Below are positions 5,671 to 15,827 of a DNA stretch of 17,572 bases, piece by piece. Position numbers and translations under genes: made by a program. The DNA comes from Bacilli bacterium. GTDB lineage: Bacteria > Bacillota_I > Bacilli_A > RF39 > UBA660. The stretch spans positions 1 through 17,572 of the forward strand of contig JAAWCI010000029.1 in assembly GCA_022793145.1 (NCBI GenBank), given 5' to 3'. The notes under the pieces were generated by a model. That model did not search any database. It was not told where the DNA came from and saw nothing but the letters and a program-made list of their open reading frames with translations. Within the stretch, counting starts at the first letter, position 1. The number at the start of each line of letters is the position of its first letter.

Positions 5671-6930
5671 ATGAAAAAATGGCTCCTATTTTTAATTATT
5701 TTGGCTCCTCTTTTTTGTGGATGTAACAAAAAAACAGAATTGACAATTGAAGTAGTCATTGAACAAAATAAAACCGATCTTATTAGTATTCATTATCCTA
5801 AAACTGGATTTGAAAAATTAGATAAAGAGGTTAAAAATTATATCACAAATACTAGACTAAACTTAAAACAATATATAAAAGAAAAAGTTTATATAGAAGA
5901 CCTTCCAGAACTCAATATTGATTATGAATATAAAGTAATTGGGAATCGCTATTCTAATATTGTCCTAACAACTTTTTTTACTTCTCCATTACTAGCTCAT
6001 CCAATCCATGATATTAAAACATTCGTTTTTGACCAAAAAGAAAATAAATTTTTACAATTATCAGATATTGCAACTATTCCTATGGGAAAAGTAAAAATGG
6101 ATCTTGTAAAAAAACATCAAGATTGTATTTTAATAGATGATTTAGAAAAAGTTTTCCAAAAAACAAATAATCTTAAATTTACTTTCACGGATCAATCTAT
6201 TACTCTTTATTTTAATCCTTATGAAATCGCAAGTGGAAATTGTGGGATTATAGAATATGAGTTTCCAAACAAAGACTTTCACATTTCAATAGAAAAAACT
6301 ACGCTTCAGAAAACCTCTCTTTATAAGCCAAATAAAAAAGAGCTATCTCCTACAAAGCCAACGATTGCTCTTACTTTTGATGATGGGCCGAGTAAATATA
6401 CAAAAGAAATTGTTAAATTATTAAATGAATATGACGCAAATGCTACTTTTTTCATTTTAGGAAATAAAGTAGAAAATTACCATGATACGTTAACATTTGT
6501 TTTAGAAAGTGGAAATGAACTAGGGAATCACTCTTATAATCATAAAAAGCTAACAAGACTTTCTTCTAAGGATTTACATAATCAAATAGAAATGACCAAC
6601 GAAGTTGTAAAAAAAACATTAGACTATGATATTCATTTATTTCGTCCAACTTATGGAGCCACTTCTAATTCATTAAAGTCAAATATTAATATGGAAATTG
6701 TTCTTTGGAATGTTGATACAGAAGATTGGAAATTTCGAAATAGTAAAACAATATATGAAAAAGCTCTTCATGATATAAAAGACGGAAAAATTATTTTAAT
6801 GCATGATATTTATAAGTCTACATTAAATGCTCTAAAATTAATTCTTCCAGAATTAAAAAAACAAGGATATCAAATTGTGACAGTCAGTGAATTAAAAGAA
6901 ATTCAAGCGATACGAAATGAAAAAAATTGA
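5671..6930 (+). CDS. PdaC-like lipoprotein polysaccharide/peptidoglycan deacetylase
   Basis: A 419-aa exported protein. Residues 1-18 are a lipoprotein-type signal ending FCGC, with Cys19 the likely lipidated residue. The N-terminal half (about 25-210) resembles the DUF4163/DUF3298 pair found before the catalytic domain in Bacillus PdaC. The NodB domain follows (about 230-410) with all its motifs: TFDDGP (235-240; Asp237 base, Asp238 metal), HSYNH (metal His287 and His291), RPTYG (325-329), DTEDW (349-353) and LMHD (His378). It should remove N-acetyl groups from a surface glycan; by architecture MurNAc in peptidoglycan, but xylan or chitin substrates cannot be excluded. GAGGTG lies eight bases before the start. 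The 3' end overlaps the next gene by 14 nt. The usual RPPYG is RPTYG here, a tolerated change. Confidence 0.88.
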   Translation: MKKWLLFLIILAPLFCGCNKKTELTIEVVIEQNKTDLISIHYPKTGFEKLDKEVKNYITNTRLNLKQYIKEKVYIEDLPELNIDYEYKVIGNRYSNIVLTTFFTSPLLAHPIHDIKTFVFDQKENKFLQLSDIATIPMGKVKMDLVKKHQDCILIDDLEKVFQKTNNLKFTFTDQSITLYFNPYEIASGNCGIIEYEFPNKDFHISIEKTTLQKTSLYKPNKKELSPTKPTIALTFDDGPSKYTKEIVKLLNEYDANATFFILGNKVENYHDTLTFVLESGNELGNHSYNHKKLTRLSSKDLHNQIEMTNEVVKKTLDYDIHLFRPTYGATSNSLKSNINMEIVLWNVDTEDWKFRNSKTIYEKALHDIKDGKIILMHDIYKSTLNALKLILPELKKQGYQIVTVSELKEIQAIRNEKN

Positions 6931-7309
6931 TAATACAACTGTAATTGATATCCAACTAATAGGTACTCTTCTATCTATTTTAAGTTTTTCTTTTGCTTTT
7001 ATTTTACTTTATAATCAAAAATTGTTAGAAGAAAACAAAAAACCTCTTTTTTCTAAACAAGATACATTAAATTATGTTGCGCTCAATCGATTATTTGTTC
7101 TTGCCATTGTTTTTCTTTTTCTAGGAGCTAATGCTCTTCATTTAAAAATTGACAAAGAAAAAGGAGAAGATCTAACATTTGACTATTTAGATATTCTCTC
7201 TTCTGTTTTAACACTTGTTGTAGCACTACTGGCTATTTATATGGCTTATAAAGCTTTAAAGGATAGTGACCTATCAATTGATAGTTCTATAGATGATGCA
7301 CTATTATAA
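6917..7309 (+). CDS. Small membrane protein, three predicted helices
   Basis: I do not recognise this 130-aa protein. Predicted membrane helices lie at about 13-32, 58-76 and 92-113, separated by charged loops (KLLEENKKPLFSKQD and KIDKEKGEDLTFD), with an acidic Ser/Asp tail (DSDLSIDSSIDD). The ATG lies inside the last codons of the deacetylase in another frame and lacks a good ribosome site, so it is probably translated by coupling from that gene. This makes a functional link to the envelope deacetylase plausible but unproven. The 134-nt spacer after it holds no gene and no convincing plus-strand terminator. Confidence 0.7.
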   Translation: MKKIDNTTVIDIQLIGTLLSILSFSFAFILLYNQKLLEENKKPLFSKQDTLNYVALNRLFVLAIVFLFLGANALHLKIDKEKGEDLTFDYLDILSSVLTLVVALLAIYMAYKALKDSDLSIDSSIDDALL

Positions 7310-7429
7310 CTTCCTTGTATTATTCTAAAGAAGTAAATATTTTAGTTTCCAATAATTCTACTAGTTTTTTATTTGTCCATACTATTTAAAATATACCTTC
7401 TTTTATTCAATCGATATGAAAAATACATT

Positions 7430-7460
7430 TTAAAGAAAAAAGATTATTTTTCATAATCTT
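7430..7460 (-). terminator. Intrinsic terminator of the dusB-nrnA operon
   Basis: The minus strand folds as AAGATTAT / ATAATCTT (7460-7453 with 7447-7440), perfect 8-bp stem, loop GAAAA, followed by TTTTCTTT. It starts within the last codons of the nrnA-like gene. The stem is AT-rich but well placed. Confidence 0.6.
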
Positions 7461-8400
7461 CACAAGCTTTATCTAAAGCCAAAACCAAAGCATCAGCATC
7501 TTCAAAAGTCTTTAATCGTACACCACTTGCATAAATGTGTCCGCCACCACCAAAAGTAGCTGCTACTTCATTAATAATTGGCCCTCTAGAACGTATAGAT
7601 CCTCGAATGGTATTATTGTTTTTATCTTCTGAAAAAATAACCCATACAAGTGCCTCTTCTATATAATTAAAATTGTTTATCATATTTCCTGGAGCAGCTG
7701 GATCTACTTCATATTGATGTAATACTTCATCCGTTATACAAATATAAGCTACTCCATGCTCTGTCACTTCTAAATGAGATTCCACATATCCTTGAAATTT
7801 CAATTCTTTAAGTGGTCTTAAATATAATAACGTATATAATTTGGTAATATCAATCTTGGTTTTTTTAATTAGCCAAGAAATCAATTCAAATGTTTTTGGG
7901 GTTGTATAATGAAACAAAAATCGATTACTATCTGATACCAGTCCAATATACAATTTTTCTGCTGCTTCTTTATTAATTTTTAATCTTGTATTTAAAACAA
8001 GATCTAAAATCATTTCTGAAGCACTTGTTTTTGTATCATCAATCCACTCAATTTCACAATATTTTTCAATGAATGGATGATGATCTATTTTAATAGAACA
8101 TTCAAATTTACTAGCATCCACTCCATCTACTCTTCTTTTATCAGGAGTGTCTGTTACAATTAATAAAGAATTTTGATATAATTCTTCAGACATTTTATCA
8201 AGAGTCCCTAAATACTTAAATTTTGAAGCAGGATGACCAATAACATACACCTTCTTTTTAGGAAATGCATGTAAAATAATGTCTTTTAAACCCAAAGAAC
8301 TTGCTAAAGCATCTGGATCTGCACCAACATGCCTAGCAATCACAATGGTATCATATTTCTTTATCTTTTTATAAATATTTGAATACATTCTATTATACAT
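7444..8400 (-). CDS. nrnA: DHH-family phosphoesterase, NrnA-like (oligoribonuclease / pAp phosphatase)
   Basis: A 318-aa cytoplasmic metal-dependent phosphoesterase, the length usual for Bacillus NrnA. Metal-site motifs are in order: His24-x3-Asp28-x-Asp30 (HVGADPDA), Asp84 (VTDTPD), DHH at 106-108 (IDHHPF) and Asp157 (GLVSDSNRF). The C-terminal DHHA1 substrate domain ends with GGGGH (284-288). NrnA degrades short RNA oligomers left after mRNA decay and dephosphorylates 3'-phosphoadenosine 5'-phosphate; related enzymes act on cyclic-dinucleotide breakdown products. The start follows GAAAGAGTG; a second ATG four codons on is possible. It lies 14 nt after ackA and is the last gene of the operon. 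Specificity between NrnA and other DHH/DHHA1 paralogues is inferred, not proven. Confidence 0.85.
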   Translation of the reverse strand: MYNRMYSNIYKKIKKYDTIVIARHVGADPDALASSLGLKDIILHAFPKKKVYVIGHPASKFKYLGTLDKMSEELYQNSLLIVTDTPDKRRVDGVDASKFECSIKIDHHPFIEKYCEIEWIDDTKTSASEMILDLVLNTRLKINKEAAEKLYIGLVSDSNRFLFHYTTPKTFELISWLIKKTKIDITKLYTLLYLRPLKELKFQGYVESHLEVTEHGVAYICITDEVLHQYEVDPAAPGNMINNFNYIEEALVWVIFSEDKNNNTIRGSIRSRGPIINEVAATFGGGGHIYASGVRLKTFEDADALVLALDKACEDYEK

Positions 8401-8414
8401 AAGTTACACTCTTT

Positions 8415-9593
8415 CTATTTAGAGAGATAATAAGTGTCTCTAGCTATCATAACCTCTTCATCAGTTGGAATTATATAACAAGGAATACTAGATGCAGAAG
8501 TTGTAATTAAAGCTTCTTTTGCTTGAACATTATTTGCTTCCTTATCTAGTTCTACTCCTAATGCAGATAATCCATTAATAATTCTTTCTCTTACTCTAAT
8601 AGAGTTTTCACCAATTCCTGCTGTAAAAATAATAGCATCGCATCCACCTAATTCAACATAATATTTTGCGATATAATCAATGACTCTTTTTACAAACATA
8701 CTTTGCGCCAAAGCACATCTTTCATTGCCACTTTTTATACCATCTTCAATATCTCTAGAATCACTACTTACTCCACTAATTCCTAATAATCCACTTTTCT
8801 TATTTAGTGCTGTATCTATTTCTTTTGGAGTCATTCCTGTTTTTTCCATAATATAAGGTATAATTGTAGCATCAATATCACCACAACGTGTCCCCATTAC
8901 TAATCCAGCATTAGGAGTTAATCCCATAGATGTATTAATACATTTTCCATTTTTTACTGCACTAACACTTCCACCATTTCCAATATGACAAGTAATTAAT
9001 CTAGTATTTTCTCTTCCTAATATTTCATTGGCTCTAAGTGCTATATATTTATGGCTTGTTCCATGAGCTCCATATCTTCTTACTTTATAATCTGTATACC
9101 ATTCATATGGAACCGCATAAAGGTAAGTTTCTTTTTCCATCGTCTGATGAAACGCAGTATCAAATACAACCGTTTGGATAGCTCCAGGAACTACCTCTTG
9201 AGCAGCTCTAATTCCAACAATAGCAGCTGGATTATGAAGTGGTGCTAATGCAGATAATTCTTCTATTTTAGAAACAACTTCTTCCGTTACTATCTCTGTT
9301 TTATCAAAATAGGAGCCACCTTGTACAACTCGATGTCCAATTCCTTTTATTTCATCTAAGTTTTCCACCACTTGACGTTCTTTTAACTCATCTATTAATA
9401 TTTGAAAAGCAATTTTATGATTTGGTAAATCTACTTTCTTTTCTATTTTTTCGCCATTTATTTTAATTGTATAAAGACTATTTTCAATTCCAATTCTTTC
9501 AAATACACCTGAAATTAAAACGGTTTCTTCTGGCATTTCATACATTTGAAATTTCAAAGATGAGCTTCCAGCATTTACTGATAATATTTTCAT
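8415..9593 (-). CDS. ackA: Acetate kinase
   Basis: A 392-aa enzyme that interconverts acetyl phosphate plus ADP with acetate plus ATP, the last energy-yielding step of acetate fermentation. Family signatures are complete: NAGSSSLKFQ at the N-terminus, GHRVVQGG, VFDTAFHQTM, RYGAHGTSHKY, CHIGNGGSV, the long MGLTPNAGLVMGTRCGDID block and FTAGIGENS near the C-terminus. An ideal AGGAGG lies eight bases before ATG. It sits 11 nt after the histidine phosphatase gene and 14 nt before the nrnA-like gene. Phosphotransacetylase, its usual pathway partner, is not in the window, so it must be encoded elsewhere. Confidence 0.97.
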   Translation of the reverse strand: MKILSVNAGSSSLKFQMYEMPEETVLISGVFERIGIENSLYTIKINGEKIEKKVDLPNHKIAFQILIDELKERQVVENLDEIKGIGHRVVQGGSYFDKTEIVTEEVVSKIEELSALAPLHNPAAIVGIRAAQEVVPGAIQTVVFDTAFHQTMEKETYLYAVPYEWYTDYKVRRYGAHGTSHKYIALRANEILGRENTRLITCHIGNGGSVSAVKNGKCINTSMGLTPNAGLVMGTRCGDIDATIIPYIMEKTGMTPKEIDTALNKKSGLLGISGVSSDSRDIEDGIKSGNERCALAQSMFVKRVIDYIAKYYVELGGCDAIIFTAGIGENSIRVRERIINGLSALGVELDKEANNVQAKEALITTSASSIPCYIIPTDEEVMIARDTYYLSK

Positions 9594-9604
9594 AATTTTT
9601 CCTC

Positions 9605-10134
9605 CTATAAATGATATTTTATAAATCCACCATTTATGAGATCAATTCGTTTTAGAATTTCCTCATTTGAATTTGGCTTAAAGCAATAAGAAGCCGCATT
9701 AATAAGTCCACCATGTGTTACTAGTAAAATAGTCGAATCTGGATATTTTTCTTTTAGTTCCAAGATCAAACTTCTTACTCGAACAATTAAATCTAAAATT
9801 GCTTCCATACCTTTTTCTGTATGATTTGCTAGTAAATTATCATAAAAATCAAAGTCACATATTCTTTTAGGCTTGCCTTCATATTCACCAAGATTTCTCT
9901 CTATCAATCGATGATCAGTTTTTATTTCTTTATCTGGAGCAATAATTTTTGCAGTTTCTATTGCTCTAGATAATGGAGAAGAAATAACAACATCAAAATT
10001 TATCTGTTCTAGCTCTTTTTTTGTTTGCTTTGCTTGATCAATTCCATTTTGATTTAATGGAATGTCAATTCGACCTTGTAATAAGCCCATTTTATTATAA
10101 CCAGTCTCCCCATGTCTTACTATATATAAATCCA

Positions 10135-10135
<1 letters not shown>
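9605..10135 (-). CDS. Histidine phosphatase family protein (phosphoglycerate-mutase-like)
   Basis: A 176-aa cytoplasmic enzyme of the branch-1 histidine phosphatase superfamily. RHGET (7-11) supplies the nucleophile His8, Arg7 and Arg22 are in the phosphate pocket, Arg57 (SPLSRA) follows, Glu79 (ERNLGEYEG) is the likely acid and VTHGG (His141) completes the site. At this size it is more likely a small-molecule phosphatase (PhoE/CobC-like) than a glycolytic mutase; the mutase role is filled by gpmI in this window. Its ATG shares one base with the lysS stop (TAATG), so translation is coupled. The substrate cannot be told from the sequence. Confidence 0.88.
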
Positions 10136-11631
<1,496 letters not shown>

Positions 11632-12222
11632 TCATGATACTGTAATCACTTTTGTACTACTTAAAATATCATGAAGACCTCTCTTGTCTTTCCTATATAA
11701 TATCATAAAAACACTAATAATTACTAGTATTAATTGGATAAAAGTCAAAATTGATGAAAAGATAAAATACATAGAACTTGGCAATAAATATAAAAATAAC
11801 AATAGTAGTATTACTTGCGCTAAACCATTTAATAACATATTGCGAATCAAGTATTGCACAATAGTAACCTTTTCACCATTATTAGAAACAACTTGTAATT
11901 TTAAAAGCTTTTTCCCAAATGTTTGACCATTCCAAACATAAGGCAGTAATACAAAATAAACTAAAATTAATAAAATATTAAAGATAAAATAAATGACACA
12001 CTCTTGATCGATTTGATGATTGATCACTGTCCACCTATCAAAATATTCTTGAAACTTTATTTCTCCATTTGCATAAAGTTCATTTACAATTTGAATATCG
12101 CTTCTTAATTGCATCACTGTTTTATCTTTTTCTTTTGCATTTACAATAATTCCAATTACAAAAAGAATAATCATAATATCTATAAAATAAGCAAACATTC
12201 TTTTAATTATTTTTGAGTTCAT
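11632..12222 (-). CDS. RDD-family membrane protein
   Basis: A 196-aa membrane protein with four predicted helices, about 9-28, 75-97, 132-148 and 152-175. The RDD signature is visible: KRMFAYFIDIMI (Arg8 and Asp15) in helix 1, the TFGKKLLKLQVV turn near 101-112 and RGLHDIL (Asp185) at the C-terminus. The loop between helices 1 and 2 (29-74) is long and charged. RDD proteins are widespread and mostly of unknown role; some act in ion or small-molecule transport. The start lies inside the last codons of dusB (20-nt overlap) after GAGGTGAG, so the two are co-translated. Position between dusB and lysS gives no direct clue to function. Confidence 0.85.
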   Translation of the reverse strand: MNSKIIKRMFAYFIDIMIILFVIGIIVNAKEKDKTVMQLRSDIQIVNELYANGEIKFQEYFDRWTVINHQIDQECVIYFIFNILLILVYFVLLPYVWNGQTFGKKLLKLQVVSNNGEKVTIVQYLIRNMLLNGLAQVILLLLFLYLLPSSMYFIFSSILTFIQLILVIISVFMILYRKDKRGLHDILSSTKVITVS

Positions 12223-13192
12223 TTCTTCTCACCTCATATTCTTCTATTAAAGCGTAAAAAGCTTCTTTTGTTTTGACTTTAAAAATTCCATTTTTTAATT
12301 CCAAAGTATTTGGTAACCCTTTCAAATACCAAGCGGCATGTGTCCTTATTTCTAAAACTGCTAACTTCTCATTTTTTGTTTTTAATAGCAACTCAAAATG
12401 GCGTTTCAACATCGCTATTTTTTCTTCTTCCGATGGTGGAAAAAGCTCTTCTCCTGTTTCTAAATAAGCAACACATTCTCTAATTAACCAAGGATTCCCA
12501 AGAACGCCTCTTCCTATCATAACAGCATCACAACCAGTTTCATCAAGCATTCTTTTTGCATCTTTTGCACTTCTAATGTCTCCATTTCCGATTACAGGAA
12601 TCTGAACTGCTTCTTTTACTTGTTTAATGATATTCCAATCTGCTTTTCCAGCATACCCCTGTGCTCTAGTTCTAGCGTGAACAGCTATCGCTTTTGCACC
12701 TGCGCGTTCTACTCTTTTAACAATTTCTACAGCATTAATATGGTTATGATCCCATCCACTTCGAATCTTAACTGTCACAGGAATAGGAACTGCATTTACT
12801 ACCGCTAATACAATTTCTTCTACTTTATCTGGATCTTTTAATAACGCACTCCCTGCTTGTGCACGAAGTGCAACTTTAGGAACAGGACAACCCATATTGA
12901 TATCAATAATATCTGGCTTCATTGTTTCATAAATATATTTTGCTGCTACGACAAAAGATTCTTTATCACTACCAAATATTTGTTGAGCAATTGGTCTTTC
13001 ATAATCAGTCATGTAAAGTAAATCAATTGTCTTTTGATTTCCATAATAAATTGCTTTGTCACTAACCATTTCTGCATAAATTAATCCACATCCCATATCT
13101 TTAACAATTGTTCTATAAGCACTATTAGAAACACCTGCCATAGGGGCCAAAACAATTTTATTTTTTAATATAATATCTCCAATTTGAAACAC
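12203..13192 (-). CDS. dusB: tRNA-dihydrouridine synthase DusB
   Basis: A 329-aa FMN enzyme that reduces uridine to dihydrouridine in the tRNA D-loop. It shows APMAGVSN (16-23, flavin site), INMGCPVPKV with catalytic Cys102, Lys142 in VKIRSGWD, His172 in VHARTRAQGYAGKADW, and IGRGVLGNPW for the flavin phosphate. The start is GTG at 13192, seven bases after AGAGGTGAG. It heads a six-gene operon with a strong promoter. The dusB-lysS neighbourhood is also found in Bacillus, which supports the call and the DusB subtype. Confidence 0.95.
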   Translation of the reverse strand: MFQIGDIILKNKIVLAPMAGVSNSAYRTIVKDMGCGLIYAEMVSDKAIYYGNQKTIDLLYMTDYERPIAQQIFGSDKESFVVAAKYIYETMKPDIIDINMGCPVPKVALRAQAGSALLKDPDKVEEIVLAVVNAVPIPVTVKIRSGWDHNHINAVEIVKRVERAGAKAIAVHARTRAQGYAGKADWNIIKQVKEAVQIPVIGNGDIRSAKDAKRMLDETGCDAVMIGRGVLGNPWLIRECVAYLETGEELFPPSEEEKIAMLKRHFELLLKTKNEKLAVLEIRTHAAWYLKGLPNTLELKNGIFKVKTKEAFYALIEEYEVRRNELKNN

Positions 13193-13218
13193 TTTTGCTC
13201 ACCTCTTTTTCCTCTTTT

Positions 13219-13247
13219 ATTATAATATAAATACTAATTTTTATCAA
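13219..13247 (-). promoter_or_regulatory. Sigma-A promoter of the dusB-lysS-ackA-nrnA operon
   Basis: The minus strand reads TTGATA (13247-13242), exactly 17 bases, and TATAAT (13224-13219), one mismatch from consensus. Transcription would start near 13212, about 20 nt before the dusB GTG. Genes that follow are spaced by 18 nt or less or overlap, so this one promoter can serve all six. Confidence 0.75.
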
Positions 13248-13302
13248 ACTAGGAAATCAAATATTTTTGAAACAAATATGTAAACCAGATTATTTTGCTT
13301 TA

Positions 13303-13329
13303 CAAAAAAAGAAATCATCCTTGATGACT
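13303..13329 (-). terminator. Intrinsic terminator after the glycosidase gene
   Basis: The minus strand forms AGTCATC / GATGATT (13329-13323 with 13319-13313, one G-U pair), loop AAG, then TCTTTTTTT. It begins ten bases after the stop codon and separates this unit from the dusB operon. Confidence 0.75.
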
Positions 13330-13338
13330 CCTTAACAA

Positions 13339-14433
13339 TTATTTGACAATCCAAGCATTTGGTATTGGGCGCTCTCCTTTTGGACTAACAGCGCATGGTT
13401 TACTAACAAGTTTTCCTTCTATATTTAAACTACTGGAAGCTCCTCCATCTAAATTGGCTGCATTATATGCTTTATATCTTAAAAGAATCTTTGTAATTTC
13501 CCTAATATTTGTTCCCATGCTATATCCTGGCTGTCTTCCATCTATCACTAAAAATAAAACAATTCCATCTTTTCTTTGCGCAATAGCTGTTCTAGAAGAA
13601 ATCCCCCAACCGCCATTTCCTTTCATTTCAGCTGGTTTTCCATTTACAATGAGAAAAGGGCCAAATTCCACTGCATCTACCATACCTTGAGATATTGCTT
13701 CTTGTGCTGTTGCATTCATAAGCATCAGTACATGTTCTTTATTAAATCCAATCAATTTTGCTATTGTATTTGGTTTTCCTTCTATTAACTTTCCACTTTT
13801 TATAAAAATGCCTGCTGCTTTGGCACCATTCCCTACCTGATTAGTATCATCAAATCCACTTGCATTAATCCCAACTTTCGCTTTATGTTGCTTTGCTATC
13901 TCCTCTAAGTATTGTCCCCAATTTCCATAATATCTAGATGATACCAAAGAAATTCTAGATGGATCATAAATTGCTACCAAGTAGCCTTTATATCCATCTC
14001 CCTCTAAAGGAATCATTTTATAAAGATCATTAGGATTTCTCTTTAAGATTTGTTCATCATAAATAGATTCATATTCTGTAATTTCATCTGAACTCCCAAT
14101 TTGAATATCATCCACATTTGTATTTTCTTTTATATCCACTACATAATTAGAATTAATTACTTTCTCTATTGTTTTTTCACTATAAATAGTTCGAGCTAAA
14201 TATTTGTGACTTTTCGTTGTCATTGCTGTAGTAATCAGCAAATCTCTAAAATAAGTAATTGGTCCATATGCAAAAAAAAGGCAAAGAGAAGCCCCGAAAT
14301 CAAGTAAAATGCAAATAATAACAGCAATTAATAGACCTCTCTTTTTTTTGTTTTTCTTTTCTTCTTTCTTCCTTTTATTTCCAAAATTTTTTTGAACATC
14401 TTCCATTTTTCTTTTATTTACTACCCATTTCAT
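13339..14433 (-). CDS. Membrane-anchored phosphodiester glycosidase (NAGPA/DUF2233) family protein
   Basis: A 364-aa protein with a very basic cytoplasmic N-terminus (about 19-32, Lys-rich), one membrane anchor (33-57) and an extracellular catalytic-type domain (about 140-364). Signatures of the NAGPA family are GINASGF, VEFGPFLIVNGKP, SSRTAIAQRKDGIVLFLVID, the Gly-rich YSMGTNIREI and NLDGGASSS (327-335). Family members cleave or bind glycosyl phosphodiesters and often act at the cell wall or in sporulation; a substrate such as a wall teichoic acid or GlcNAc-phosphate linkage is inference only. The ATG follows directly on the stop codon of the upstream gene (TAA then ATG), so the two are coupled. 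A terminator follows. Confidence 0.85.
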   Translation of the reverse strand: MKWVVNKRKMEDVQKNFGNKRKKEEKKNKKKRGLLIAVIICILLDFGASLCLFFAYGPITYFRDLLITTAMTTKSHKYLARTIYSEKTIEKVINSNYVVDIKENTNVDDIQIGSSDEITEYESIYDEQILKRNPNDLYKMIPLEGDGYKGYLVAIYDPSRISLVSSRYYGNWGQYLEEIAKQHKAKVGINASGFDDTNQVGNGAKAAGIFIKSGKLIEGKPNTIAKLIGFNKEHVLMLMNATAQEAISQGMVDAVEFGPFLIVNGKPAEMKGNGGWGISSRTAIAQRKDGIVLFLVIDGRQPGYSMGTNIREITKILLRYKAYNAANLDGGASSSLNIEGKLVSKPCAVSPKGERPIPNAWIVK

Positions 14434-15768
14434 TTAAACACCAATTTCAAATGGATCTGATTCTGTTCCACTACCACCTGAAATAGTCAAATTAATTTTT
14501 AATACAACAACTGGTCTCACTTTCAGATTTTCTGTTACTGAATTCGCAAACAATCTACCATCTTTTAATACTGTAAATACTGTCCCATCATCCTCATTTG
14601 CTGGATTCATCAAAGCATAATCTGAAAAATTATTAATAAACAAATCTGAAACTTGCAATAGCCCCACTTCGGTTCTTACAACATCCGCTGCTTTTCCATG
14701 ATAATTATATTTTTCTACGCTATTGTAATAATAGTTTCGCCATGGATATTCAACCAAATATTCTTTATTTTCAAGTGAGTCATAATATTTAGAATTCAAA
14801 TAATAACCTATGTTGTCTGTTGATTTAATACTATAAAGATTAGAATCTTTTGAAAATGGTTCACTTATTTCTTCGTCGTTTACTTTCAAATATCCATTGA
14901 GTGCTATTTTCACACCTAAATCATTAATTTCTATAATTCGCCATATTTGATTACTATAAGAAACATAACTTCCAATAAATTGTTCTTTCAAGGCAGAACT
15001 TTTTATTATAGTAATTTGATATGGAGAATCTTTTGTACCTGATCCTGCTAAAATTTTTGTATCTCCTTTTACTGCAATTACAGGTCGTATTCCATAGCTA
15101 TAATAACTTTCTCCTGATACTGATTCATTACTTACTAATCCACTTTGATTAACAAACCATGTTTTGTATTCTTCATTTGGACTAACAGTCCAAAATGTCT
15201 TCCCATTATTCAAATAGCTTTTACTTCCTGATGCTTTTAAATACTCATAAACACTCATCATTGTAATTTTTCCAGTTTCCTCTTTTGTACAACGAACATC
15301 ATTAGAATCTAAAATAGCATCTGCACAATAACTATGTTCTACTAAAAGTTCTTGATTTGATAGCTGATTATAAAATGTATTATTTAACCAATCATACCCA
15401 TAAGATTTTTTAAAATTATCTGCTTCATAACCCAAAACCATTGATGTCAAAGCATCTTCACTGATCAAAATAACATTATTGTTTTGATCTACTTTTACAA
15501 TCCTCCATAATATTCCAGAATAAAATACATAATTGTCCTCAACTGCACCTTTATAATAGTATTCCTTATTATCTTTATATAATCCATTTCCCGATGATAC
15601 TACATGATTCAAATCTGTAATGGTTGTCCATAATAATCGTTCTTTTGCTATCTTTGGATTTTCTAGTCTATAATAATGAATGAAACGATACCCATAAATT
15701 CCGCATAGAGTTGCAATAAATAAAATACTTACTACAATAAATATTTTGGCTATTAATCTTTTATCCAT
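14434..15768 (-). CDS. Membrane-anchored protein with two tandem copies of an unrecognised domain
   Basis: A 444-aa protein with an N-terminal signal anchor (about 7-26) and no other helix. The outside part is a tandem duplication: unit 1 spans about 80-252 and unit 2 about 268-442. Paired landmarks are WRIVKVDQNNNVILI (88) with WRIIEINDLGVKIAL (276), WLNNTFYNQLSNQELLVE (127) with YLNSKYYDSLENKEYLVE (323), and RPVIAVKG...GSGTKDSPYQI (228-252) with RPVVVLKI...GSGTESDPFEI (418-442). The arms are diverged, so the duplication is old. I cannot name the family with certainty; the RPV and GSGT..DP end recalls DUF6273-like envelope domains. ATG follows GAGGTAGG. It is coupled to the glycosidase gene, suggesting a joint envelope role. 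Cys148 and Cys160 in unit 1 could form a disulfide. Confidence 0.8.
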   Translation of the reverse strand: MDKRLIAKIFIVVSILFIATLCGIYGYRFIHYYRLENPKIAKERLLWTTITDLNHVVSSGNGLYKDNKEYYYKGAVEDNYVFYSGILWRIVKVDQNNNVILISEDALTSMVLGYEADNFKKSYGYDWLNNTFYNQLSNQELLVEHSYCADAILDSNDVRCTKEETGKITMMSVYEYLKASGSKSYLNNGKTFWTVSPNEEYKTWFVNQSGLVSNESVSGESYYSYGIRPVIAVKGDTKILAGSGTKDSPYQITIIKSSALKEQFIGSYVSYSNQIWRIIEINDLGVKIALNGYLKVNDEEISEPFSKDSNLYSIKSTDNIGYYLNSKYYDSLENKEYLVEYPWRNYYYNSVEKYNYHGKAADVVRTEVGLLQVSDLFINNFSDYALMNPANEDDGTVFTVLKDGRLFANSVTENLKVRPVVVLKINLTISGGSGTESDPFEIGV

Positions 15769-15801
15769 AACCTACCTCAATTCTTTTATATTTTTATTTT
15801 C

Positions 15802-15807
15802 ATTATA
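15802..15807 (-). promoter_or_regulatory. Possible promoter for the duplicated-domain gene
   Basis: A perfect TATAAT on the minus strand lies 33 bases before the ATG in the 59-nt spacer after gpmI. No good -35 lies 16-18 bases upstream. No terminator is seen after gpmI, so read-through from gpmI is equally possible. Confidence 0.35.
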
Positions 15808-15827
15808 TGCTTGTCCTTTTTAGAAAA

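Noticed and set aside
13343..13690. Plus-strand 115-codon frame antisense to the glycosidase
   Set aside because: Mirror frame of a well-supported gene; no ribosome site and no recognisable protein pattern.
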